NCBI GenBank assembly: GCA_903915035.1 | Contig: CAIWRI010000048.1 | Location: 1 to 39,291, forward strand | Origin: an uncultured Nitrosomonadales bacterium | GTDB taxonomy: Bacteria > Pseudomonadota > Gammaproteobacteria > Burkholderiales > Gallionellaceae | Direction: 5' to 3' | DNA length: 39,291 nt | Part shown: piece by piece, positions 1 to 6,183 of the stretch | How the letters are laid out: each line of letters begins with the position of its first letter | How positions within the stretch are numbered: position 1 is the first letter of the stretch | Notes under the pieces: model-generated | Database searches by the model: none | Seen by the model: the letters and a program-made list of their open reading frames with translations, nothing else | Told to the model about the DNA's origin: nothing | Made by a program: the position numbers and the translations under genes

Positions 1-94
1 CCAACCAATCGGACACCGCTTTCAATTCCCGGCCAATTTCGTGTTTTGAAAAGGCTTCGTATATACTCATCTGGTGTGTGCGTTTGGCACGCAT
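1..94 (-). CDS. Transposase, ISNCY-like, N-terminal part only
   Basis: The minus strand reads from an ATG at 94 to the window edge with no stop, giving about 31 residues that begin MRAKRTHQMSIYEAFSKHEI and continue with GRELKAVSDWL. From memory, this basic start followed by an 'SIYE-F--HEIG-EL' pattern is how many ISNCY-family transposases begin. The rest lies outside the window, so it is unknown whether the element is intact. It points away from the restriction operon and marks the left border of the defence island. I see no inverted-repeat terminus with certainty; a GGAACCCCGGTG/CCACCGGGTTC pair around 98-168 is a possible end. The family call is by recalled similarity only. Confidence 0.55.
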   Translation of the reverse strand, partial: MRAKRTHQMSIYEAFSKHEIGRELKAVSDWL

Positions 95-364
95 TTTGGA
101 ACCCCGGTGCTTTTGTTTATTTTTTACAATCAATGGCTCGAAGGTAATGATACCCATTTCCACCGGGTTCTTCCACTGCAAAATTATATTTTATACAATA
201 AAATCAAATCGATACGTTATCTTGATGATAACTAGTTATGTTGTATCGCATACAGTAAATATAGCGTTTTTCTTCGCGACACAAATTTTTACTGTCGATT
301 TATTAGCATATATGAACCGCTCAACCCATAATCCTGTGATTGCAATAATAACAACAGAATACCC
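95..364 (+). promoter_or_regulatory. AT-rich upstream region of the type I R-M operon with overlapping palindromes
   Basis: There is no convincing gene between the transposase start and hsdM. The stretch is AT-rich and carries three adjacent inverted repeats: GTTATC-TTGAT-GATAAC (216-232), the perfect palindrome TAACTAGTTA (229-238), and TGTAT-CGC-ATACA (242-254). They lie about 110-150 bp upstream of the hsdM ATG, where an operator would be expected. No -35/-10 pair could be assigned with confidence. The regulatory role is inference. Confidence 0.35.
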
Positions 365-1990
365 ATGCTCGAAGACATCAAGAAAACCCTGTGGGCAACT
401 GCCGACAAGCTGCGCGCCAATATAGATGCCGCCGAATATAAACATTTAGTGCTGGGATTAATTTTCGTAAAATTCGTCTCTGATAGCTTCGTCTCCCGCC
501 GTGCTGAGCTGCAAAGTCGCTTTACCGATAAGTCGGATGACTATTACCTGCCTGACTGCACTGATGAGCTGTTAGCTGCTGAGTTGGAAGACCGGGACTA
601 TTACACGGAGGGGAACGTTTTCTGGGTGCCGGAATCCGCCCGCTGGGAAACTTTGCGTGCAGCAGCCAAGCAACCGGATATAGGTCGTCGCATAGATGAG
701 GCGCTGGTGGTGATTGAGACAGAGAACCCCAAGCTCAAGGGCATCTTGGATAAACGCTATGCGCGTGCGCAGTTGCCGGACGGCAAGTTGGGTGAACTTG
801 TGGATCTGGTTTCAACCATAGGATTCGGTACTAACGCAGGACAAGCACGGGACATATTAGGTCAGGTATATGAATACTTTCTCGGTCAGTTTGCCAGTGC
901 AGAGGGCAAGCGCGGCGGTCAGTTCTATACCCCCGCCTCTATCGTAAAAACCCTGGTAGCGGTACTCGCACCTCATCATGGCAAGGTGTATGACCCCTGC
1001 TGCGGTTCAGGCGGGATGTTCGTGCAGTCTGAAAAGTTTATCGAGTCGCATGGCGGCAAGTTAGGTGACGTGGCGATCTTCGGGCAGGAATCGAACCCGA
1101 CGACATGGCGACTGGCCGCGATGAACTTAGCCATACGCGGCATCGACTTTAATCTGGGGCGCGAACCGGGGGATACTTTCACCAGGAATCAGCATCCGGA
1201 TTTGCGTGCCGACTTCATCTTGGCCAATCCACCGTTTAATATCAGCGACTGGTGGCATGGCAGCTTAACGGGCGACCCGCGTTGGGTATATGGTGACCCG
1301 CCAGCTGGCAACGCCAACTATGCGTGGTTGCAGCACATGCTGTATCACTTAAAACCGTCGGGTCGTGCAGGTATTGTGCTGGCGAACGGTTCGATGAGTT
1401 CCAGCCAAAACAGCGAGGGCGATATACGCCGTGCGATGGTTGAGGCGGACGTGGTGGAGGTGATGATAGCCTTGCCAGGACAGTTGTTCTTCAATACCCA
1501 GATACCCGCTTGTCTATGGTTCCTCAAAAAACCCGCCGGGAGAGGGAGTGAGGGAGAGGGGAAAAAACGCTGCGGCGAAGTGCTGTTCATAGATGCCCGT
1601 AAGCTGGGGCACATGATTAGCCGGGTGCAGACCGAGCTGACCGATGAAGTGATAGAACGCATTGCAGGCACGGTAGCCGCATGGCGTGGCGAAATCCCCC
1701 ACCCCTCGCCCTCCGGGAGAGGGGTGGGGGGTGAGGGAGGGGGGCTAGTGGATAATTATCAGGATATTCCCGGCTATTGTCGCAGCGTTAAGTTAGCTGA
1801 AATCGCCGAACACGGTTATGTTCTCACGCCCGGTCGCTATGTTGGTGCTGAAGCGGTCGAAGACAACGATGAGGACTTCGCCGACAAAATGCAGACCTTG
1901 ACCGAAAAGCTGGGTGAGCAGATGACTAAGGGCGTGGAACTTGACCAGTTGATACGGCAGAAGCTGGGAGGACTGGGCTATGTGTTCTGA
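365..1990 (+). CDS. hsdM: Type I restriction-modification system, DNA methyltransferase subunit HsdM
   Basis: This is the N6-adenine methyltransferase subunit of a type I R-M enzyme. It modifies the site recognised by HsdS and joins HsdR in the restriction complex. The 541-residue product has the helical HsdM N-terminus (starting MLEDIKKTLWATADKLR), the SAM-binding motif DPCCGSGGMFV near residue 215, and the catalytic NPPF motif near residue 288. The tail LDQLIRQKLGGLGYVF is typical of the family. Two G/C-rich stretches interrupt the family pattern in frame: PAGRGSEGEG between the WFLKK strand and GEVLFIDARK, and about 18 residues starting IPHPSPSGRGVGGEGGG before the DNYQDIPGYC motif. Both are encoded by palindromic repeat DNA. 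No strong Shine-Dalgarno precedes the ATG, but the N-terminal match supports this start. Confidence 0.95.
   Translation: MLEDIKKTLWATADKLRANIDAAEYKHLVLGLIFVKFVSDSFVSRRAELQSRFTDKSDDYYLPDCTDELLAAELEDRDYYTEGNVFWVPESARWETLRAAAKQPDIGRRIDEALVVIETENPKLKGILDKRYARAQLPDGKLGELVDLVSTIGFGTNAGQARDILGQVYEYFLGQFASAEGKRGGQFYTPASIVKTLVAVLAPHHGKVYDPCCGSGGMFVQSEKFIESHGGKLGDVAIFGQESNPTTWRLAAMNLAIRGIDFNLGREPGDTFTRNQHPDLRADFILANPPFNISDWWHGSLTGDPRWVYGDPPAGNANYAWLQHMLYHLKPSGRAGIVLANGSMSSSQNSEGDIRRAMVEADVVEVMIALPGQLFFNTQIPACLWFLKKPAGRGSEGEGKKRCGEVLFIDARKLGHMISRVQTELTDEVIERIAGTVAAWRGEIPHPSPSGRGVGGEGGGLVDNYQDIPGYCRSVKLAEIAEHGYVLTPGRYVGAEAVEDNDEDFADKMQTLTEKLGEQMTKGVELDQLIRQKLGGLGYVF
1538..1561 (+). repeat. G-rich repeat (GGGAGAGGG type) in frame within hsdM
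   Basis: The DNA holds two GGGAGAGGG blocks separated by AGTGA and encodes GRGSEGEG in a variable loop of HsdM. Its core matches the repeats at 1696-1744 and, as the complementary sense, 7580-7656. It looks like half of a palindromic element. Confidence 0.6.
1696..1744 (+). repeat. Palindromic G/C-tract repeat in frame within hsdM
   Basis: Perfect 11-bp arms CCCCACCCCTC (1697-1707) and GAGGGGTGGGG (1719-1729) flank a short loop, and a further G-rich tail GTGAGGGAGG follows. The reading frame stays open through the element and adds roughly 18 residues where other HsdM proteins have a short link before the DYQD-PG motif. Confidence 0.75.
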
Positions 1991-2018
1991 ACTATTGCTA
2001 TCATGAGGGGAAATTAAC

Positions 2019-2465
2019 ATGTTGTATTTAAATATCGACCATTTGCGACGCTGTATGCAGACGCTCAATTCCTCACTGGCGCTCTATAGGAAGGCTGAGC
2101 CGGACAGTATTGATCAGGAAGTATTTCGCAACGCCATCGTAAAAAGCTATGAATTGACACAGGAAACTGCCTTCAAGCTGCTGAAAAAAGCGCTGAAAGT
2201 ATATGGTCACGGCGGGAAAAAACTGGAATCGACACCGGTAAAGGATATTCTGCGACTCGCTGCGGTTCATGATTTGATGACGCTGGCAGAGGTGGAGCGC
2301 TGGTTTGCCTATCGCGACAATCGCAATAATACCGCTCATGATTACGGCGAGCAATTCGCCAGTGAAACGCTGATGCTGATCCCTGGCTTTTTGCAGGATA
2401 TTGGCATGCTGGCCGATATGCTTGAGCGCAAACTGGGCAAGCAGGGAGAACATCTTGACAATTGA
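2019..2465 (+). CDS. hepT: HEPN-domain toxin HepT / HI0074-type nucleotidyltransferase substrate-binding protein
   Basis: This is a 148-residue all-helical protein of the HI0074/HEPN family, the usual partner of a minimal nucleotidyltransferase. It carries the HEPN ribonuclease motif R102-N-N-T-A-H107-D-Y109, that is RX4HXY. In characterised HepT/MntA pairs the Arg and His are catalytic and the Tyr is the residue AMPylated by MntA to silence the toxin. The family also includes proteins long annotated simply as nucleotidyltransferase substrate-binding proteins, so toxicity is inferred. The start has a good Shine-Dalgarno (GAGGGG, about 8 nt upstream). It lies 28 bp after hsdM and its end overlaps mntA by 11 bp. 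The location inside a type I R-M operon suggests it guards the operon or adds abortive defence. Confidence 0.85.
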   Translation: MLYLNIDHLRRCMQTLNSSLALYRKAEPDSIDQEVFRNAIVKSYELTQETAFKLLKKALKVYGHGGKKLESTPVKDILRLAAVHDLMTLAEVERWFAYRDNRNNTAHDYGEQFASETLMLIPGFLQDIGMLADMLERKLGKQGEHLDN

Positions 2466-2787
2466 ATCGCTGCATTTGCCACCCGTCTATTTAAAGATGG
2501 TACGGGATATTTTGCGCGCGCATTTACCTGATGCAGAAATATGGGCTTATGGCAGTCGCGTGAACGGCGATTTTTATGAGGCCAGCGATCTCGATCTGGT
2601 GGCACGCCAGCCGGATGATTTGACGCGCAGACAAACCCGTCTGTACGAGGCAATCGAAGCATTTTCAGAAAGCAATCTGCCCATCATCGTGCAAATAGTC
2701 GATTGGGCCAGCATTCCGGCTGAATTCCGGAACGAGATTATTGCTAACCATGCCGTCATCGCCCTTCCGCAGGGGGCCGGGGGATGA
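2455..2787 (+). CDS. mntA: Minimal nucleotidyltransferase MntA-type antitoxin
   Basis: This 110-residue MNT-family nucleotidyltransferase has a perfect GSX10DXD signature: G33-S34, then D45-L-D47 in YGSRVNGDFYEASDLDL. In HepT/MntA systems this enzyme transfers AMP from ATP to the HEPN toxin. I place the start at the TTG at 2455, because AGGGAG lies just upstream and the family N-terminus begins here. Extending further upstream only translates hepT in another frame. It overlaps hepT by 11 bp and ends in an ATGA overlap with the next short ORF. A DNA-repair polymerase-like role is unlikely at this size. Confidence 0.85.
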   Translation: MTIESLHLPPVYLKMVRDILRAHLPDAEIWAYGSRVNGDFYEASDLDLVARQPDDLTRRQTRLYEAIEAFSESNLPIIVQIVDWASIPAEFRNEIIANHAVIALPQGAGG

Positions 2788-2966
2788 GTTCTAAAATCAC
2801 GCAAAACCAGGCTGACTATATTCAATATATCCGTCAGTGGTATTCGTTCTATGCAACATCGCCCGTAATTAGCCAACAGGCTGTTGGCCAATTAACGCAA
2901 CCGCCTGTTGCCCAATTTGTGAAGAACAGTTTTGCGGAACGGGGAGGGCTGGGGTATGAGTGCTGA
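2784..2966 (+). CDS. Short hypothetical protein between mntA and hsdS
   Basis: This 60-residue ORF starts in an ATGA overlap with mntA, and its stop lies 11 bp inside the hsdS start, so it could be translated by coupling. I do not recognise the protein. Its middle contains an eight-residue repeat, QQAVGQLT then QPPVAQFV, from an imperfect 24-bp direct repeat at about 2874-2921. The Gln-rich V-Q-L pattern faintly recalls the QQPADQLPW segment of the DUF1016 protein further down this operon, so a decayed fragment of such a gene is possible. It has no catalytic motif and no membrane segment. It may be a spacer rather than a gene. Confidence 0.35.
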   Translation: MSSKITQNQADYIQYIRQWYSFYATSPVISQQAVGQLTQPPVAQFVKNSFAERGGLGYEC

Positions 2967-4302
2967 GTGGTTAGTCACCACCCTTGGGCACATTTGTGAT
3001 GCTCAAGGAGGCGCAATACAGACAGGTCCATTTGGTAGTCAGCTTCACACATCGGACTACAAAGAGACGGGCATTCCTGTGGTTATGCCTACCAATATTG
3101 GTGATGGTGGCATTGTTGAGGATGCCATTGCCCGAATAGGTCACTCTGATGTCGAGCGGCTATCCCAGCATAAGCTACGCTTGGGAGATATAGTTTTCAG
3201 TCGCCGTGGCGATGTAACCAAGAATGCCTTAGTGCGCCCGCACGAAGTTGGCTGGTTGTGCGGCACCGGTTGCCTAAAAGTCAGGCTGAATGACGGTGCT
3301 ATTGCCAACGCAAAATTCATATCTCATTGCCTGAGGCAGCCAGATATTAAGGATTGGCTGATTCGTCATGCCGTAGGTGCCACGATGCCGAATCTGAATA
3401 CAGGCATACTTTCGGCAGTTCCCATTCATTTACCTCCCTTGCAAATCCAACTTGAGATTGCTGCAATGTTGGGTGCCCTTGATGACCGTATCGCCCTGCT
3501 GCGTGAAACCAACGCCACCCTGGAAGCCATCGCGCAGGCACTGTTCAAGTCGTGGTTTGTTGACTTTGACCCGGTACATGCTAAGGCACAAGGTATCGCA
3601 CCGGAAGGCATGGACGAGGTCACGGCTGCGCTGTTTCCTGACAGCTTCGAGGAGTCGGAGCTGGGCTTGGTGCCGAAGGGGTGGCGCACGAATGCTGTGT
3701 ACGATCTGGCACAATTCATTAATGGCGCTGCCTATAAGGCGTTTGAGCCGAACTCTGAACAGCGTGGTTTGCCAATTATTAAGATTGCCGAGCTTAAGGC
3801 GGGCGTTTCTATGCAGACTGGTTATTCTGATGTCAGCATGCCTGAAAAGTATCGGATAGCAGCTGGAGATATTTTGTTTTCTTGGTCTGGAAATCCTGAC
3901 ACATCGATTGATACTTTTGTCTGGCTACACGGCAGCGCTTGGCTCAATCAGCATATTTTTCGAGTTGTTCCAAACACATCAAGTGAGCGTTCTTTTGTAT
4001 TGATGATGCTCAAGTACCTGAATCCGATATTTGCAGAGCTTGCTCGAAATAAGCAAACCACTGGGTTAGGACATGTAACTGTTGCCGACTTGAAAAGATT
4101 GCGTGTAGTTAAACCGAGTGATTCCGTACTTCAGCAATGGAATGAGAGCGTTGATCCATTGATCGAACGAGCATTCAACGTTGCCCAGCAAGCTCAAACC
4201 CTTGCCACCCTGCGTGACACGTTGCTGCCCCGGCTGATTTCCGGTCAACTGCGCTTACCTGCCGAAGTATCGGTACTGGCAAGCCTGAGGCAGACATATT
4301 GA
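2956..4302 (+). CDS. hsdS: Type I restriction-modification system, specificity subunit HsdS
   Basis: This is the DNA-recognition subunit, 448 residues from the ATG at 2956, which has a strong G-rich ribosome-binding site (GGGGAGGGCTGGGG). It has the two-target-domain layout. TRD1 covers about residues 5-155 (FSRRGDV, then the MPNLNTGILSAVPIHLPPLQ border). A conserved central helix follows (ALDDRIALLRETNATLE, KSWFVDFDPVHAKAQG). TRD2 covers about residues 245-400, and a distal helix ends in DTLLPRLISGQL. The two half-targets set the bipartite recognition site, which cannot be read from sequence alone. A second copy of the C-terminal DTLLPRLISG segment occurs at 6115-6150, implying recombination at this locus. 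Confidence 0.93.
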   Translation: MSAEWLVTTLGHICDAQGGAIQTGPFGSQLHTSDYKETGIPVVMPTNIGDGGIVEDAIARIGHSDVERLSQHKLRLGDIVFSRRGDVTKNALVRPHEVGWLCGTGCLKVRLNDGAIANAKFISHCLRQPDIKDWLIRHAVGATMPNLNTGILSAVPIHLPPLQIQLEIAAMLGALDDRIALLRETNATLEAIAQALFKSWFVDFDPVHAKAQGIAPEGMDEVTAALFPDSFEESELGLVPKGWRTNAVYDLAQFINGAAYKAFEPNSEQRGLPIIKIAELKAGVSMQTGYSDVSMPEKYRIAAGDILFSWSGNPDTSIDTFVWLHGSAWLNQHIFRVVPNTSSERSFVLMMLKYLNPIFAELARNKQTTGLGHVTVADLKRLRVVKPSDSVLQQWNESVDPLIERAFNVAQQAQTLATLRDTLLPRLISGQLRLPAEVSVLASLRQTY

Positions 4303-4318
4303 TTGAGAAAGCCATCAC

Positions 4319-5830
4319 ATGATTGATTTTCACGCTGAACTACACACGCTAGTTGACCTCGCTCAAATGGCAGAATCAGTATCGCTGGAATGCAAGCTGG
4401 CTCAAGGACAGGATGGGAAGGGCGAACTACCCAAAGATTTCTGGCCGACCTACTCTGCGATGGCCAACACTCACGGCGGACTGGTGCTGCTAGGCGTGCG
4501 TGAAAAGAACAGACAATTTACTGTGGCGGGTATAGCGAATGTCGAAAAAGTTCGCGCTGACTTGTTTAATAATCTGAACAATCGTGGCAAGGTCAGTGCT
4601 AATCTACTGACAGATCAAGATGTCACGGCTTTGACGCTGGAAGGAAAGACGGTATTAGCAATCCATATTCCGCCAGCGACGCGCAAGCAAAAGCCGGTTT
4701 ATCTTAACGGCAACCCGTTGGGAAATACTTACCGCCGTTTGCATGAAGGTGACCGGAACTGCGATGAAGAAACGGTCAAGCGTATGCTGGCGGAACAGCT
4801 GGATGAGAGCCGGGATACGCGAATTCTCGATCGTTTCAGTCTTGCTGATCTCGACTTGGACAGCCTGCACGCTTACCGTAATGCGTTTGCGGTGCAGCGA
4901 ACCGATCATCCTTGGATTGCTGTTGATGATAAAACATTTTTGCAGCGCATCGGCGGTTGGGGCACGGATCGCAGCACAAGCCAACAGGGGCTGACATTGG
5001 CTGGCCTGCTAATGTTTGGACAATCGACTTTCATTACTGAGGCGGCACCGCTGTATTTTCTCGACTATCAGGAATTGCCGGCCGACACGACATCGCAAAC
5101 ACGCTGGCTTGATCGCGTGGTGCCGGACGGATCATGGTCGGGCAATTTGTACGATTTCTATCGCAAGGTGATACGCAAGCTGACGGCTGATCTGAAGATC
5201 CCCTTTATGCTCAAGGGCGACACTCGCATCGACGATACGTATCTGCATCAAGCCTTGCGCGAGGCTTTGGTGAACACGCTGATCCATGCCGACTATTCTG
5301 ACCGCGCCTCGGTGTTGGTCATCAAGCAGCCTTCCGGTTTTGTCTTTCGCAATCCAGGGATCATGCGGGTGCCCGCTGAAATAGCTTTACATGGTGGTGC
5401 CAGCGATTGTCGTAATCGCACGCTGCATCAGATGTTTTTACTGATCAATCTGGGTGAGCGCGCCGGTTCAGGCTTGCCAAAAATTCGTGCTGGCTGGGAA
5501 GCTGACGGACATGTGCTGCATTTGTCCGATTCGTTCGAACCGTTTGATCAAACCCGGCTGGAAATGCGTTGGGCTGCTGACTTGTCTCAAGGTATCACCG
5601 CCGCTAAGGTTGACGATCAGGGGAAAACGTCGGGGAAAACGTCGGGGAAAACGTCGGGGAAAATTCTCGCGCGGATCCGTGAAAATTCTGCCATCACGAT
5701 TCCTGAATTGGCACTGTCGATAGGGTTGACCGAACGCACGATTGAACGCAATCTCAAGAAATTACAGGAGGACCACCTTTTGTCGCGTATAGGGCCTGCC
5801 AAAGGCGGCCATTGGAAGGTAAGTACATGA
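4319..5830 (+). CDS. AlbA_2 / Schlafen-like ATP-binding transcriptional regulator
   Basis: This 503-residue protein is of the AlbA_2-HATPase_c_4 type, often annotated as an RNA-binding or ATP-binding regulator and often found inside type I R-M loci. Residues about 15-140 form the AlbA_2 (Schlafen-like) domain, with ESVSLECK and MANTHGGLVLLGV. Residues about 325-405 match the GHKL-like HATPase_c_4 segment, with LREALVNTLIHADY, NPG and GSGLPKI. The last 60 residues are a winged helix (ELALSIGLTERTIERNLKKL). Linker and winged helix are joined by GKTSGKTSGKTSGK, coded by a 12-bp tandem repeat. It starts 16 bp after hsdS. Its job in the operon is unproven: regulation of hsd genes or an added defence effector are both possible. 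Confidence 0.82.
   Translation: MIDFHAELHTLVDLAQMAESVSLECKLAQGQDGKGELPKDFWPTYSAMANTHGGLVLLGVREKNRQFTVAGIANVEKVRADLFNNLNNRGKVSANLLTDQDVTALTLEGKTVLAIHIPPATRKQKPVYLNGNPLGNTYRRLHEGDRNCDEETVKRMLAEQLDESRDTRILDRFSLADLDLDSLHAYRNAFAVQRTDHPWIAVDDKTFLQRIGGWGTDRSTSQQGLTLAGLLMFGQSTFITEAAPLYFLDYQELPADTTSQTRWLDRVVPDGSWSGNLYDFYRKVIRKLTADLKIPFMLKGDTRIDDTYLHQALREALVNTLIHADYSDRASVLVIKQPSGFVFRNPGIMRVPAEIALHGGASDCRNRTLHQMFLLINLGERAGSGLPKIRAGWEADGHVLHLSDSFEPFDQTRLEMRWAADLSQGITAAKVDDQGKTSGKTSGKTSGKILARIRENSAITIPELALSIGLTERTIERNLKKLQEDHLLSRIGPAKGGHWKVST
5621..5664 (+). repeat. 12-bp tandem repeat (GGGAAAACGTCG, 3 copies plus part of a fourth)
   Basis: Three exact copies of GGGAAAACGTCG (5621-5632, 5633-5644, 5645-5656) are followed by a partial one. 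They encode GKTS units just before the winged-helix domain. Because the unit is a multiple of three, copy-number change would lengthen or shorten the linker without a frameshift. Confidence 0.9.
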
Positions 5831-5949
5831 CCGACCAACTCAAACAAAAATCTAAACAGCTACACGGTTCAGATATTGCCCCCGACAAGGCAATCTGGTG
5901 GCGTGCTGATAATCCGGCAGCAGGCTGGGGGCTAAAGGTATTTCCATGA
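5827..5949 (+). CDS. Possible 40-residue ORF or gene fragment after the AlbA_2 regulator
   Basis: An ATG overlaps the regulator's stop (ATGA) and opens a 40-codon frame beginning MTDQLKQKSKQLHGSDIAPD and ending GWGLKVFP. I do not recognise it. The coupled start suggests it was once the beginning of a longer gene that is now cut off before the structured RNA unit at 5953-6029. It could equally be non-coding. Confidence 0.25.
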   Translation: MTDQLKQKSKQLHGSDIAPDKAIWWRADNPAAGWGLKVFP

Positions 5950-5952
5950 GGT

Positions 5953-5986
5953 ATAAAAACAAAAGCCCCCGACTATCGCCGGAGGC
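5953..5986 (-). terminator. Rho-independent terminator on the minus strand
   Basis: The stem GCCTCCG (5986-5980) pairs with CGGGGGC (5971-5965) through an 8-nt loop with one G-T pair. It is followed by TTTTGTTTTTAT. There is no gene on the minus strand upstream that it could serve, apart from the candidate RNA. Confidence 0.7.
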
Positions 5987-6029
5987 AGTTGCCGACCGGG
6001 AATCCCCAGTCCGTAGCGCGCATTCTATA
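5953..6029 (-). ncRNA. Candidate ~65-nt structured RNA with its own promoter and terminator
   Basis: Read on the minus strand, a TATAGA hexamer (6029-6024) with a GC-rich discriminator would start a transcript near 6017. The transcript would contain a hairpin GACTGGG-GATT-CCCGGTC (6011-5994, one G-T pair) and then a terminator hairpin with a T-rich tail. No clear -35 is visible. It lies antisense to the operon direction, between the AlbA_2 regulator and the hsdS relic. It could be a free small RNA, or an attenuated leader of a lost gene. There is no homology evidence; this is read from layout only. Confidence 0.45.
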
Positions 6030-6066
6030 AGAAACGGCATGTTGAGTCACATAAAAAGGCAAAGTA

Positions 6067-6183
6067 ATGATGATTGACGCTCAGTACAAACGAAACTCCC
6101 GTGTTATTTTTCCCGACACGTTGCTGCCGCGTCTGATTTCCGGTGAGTTACCGGAAACCGCAGCGGAGGATGCTACGCTATGA
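6067..6183 (+). pseudogene. 3' relic of a second hsdS
   Basis: A 38-codon open frame carries DTLLPRLISGEL (from 6115), matching DTLLPRLISGQL at the C-terminus of the intact HsdS (from 4216), with near-identical DNA over about 30 bp. Upstream of this point the match stops. The relic ends in an ATGA overlap with the DUF1016 gene, the coupling expected if a full hsdS once sat directly before it. This indicates that the stretch between the two hsdS ends was inserted or duplicated. Confidence 0.75.

Noticed and set aside
78-425. Plus-strand 115-codon frame before hsdM
   Set aside because: It runs into hsdM in another frame and its sequence does not resemble a protein family; the start region overlaps the transposase on the other strand.
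236-445. Minus-strand 69-codon frame over the hsdM start
   Set aside because: It overlaps the hsdM coding start, has no ribosome-binding site and no family pattern; it is a shadow frame.
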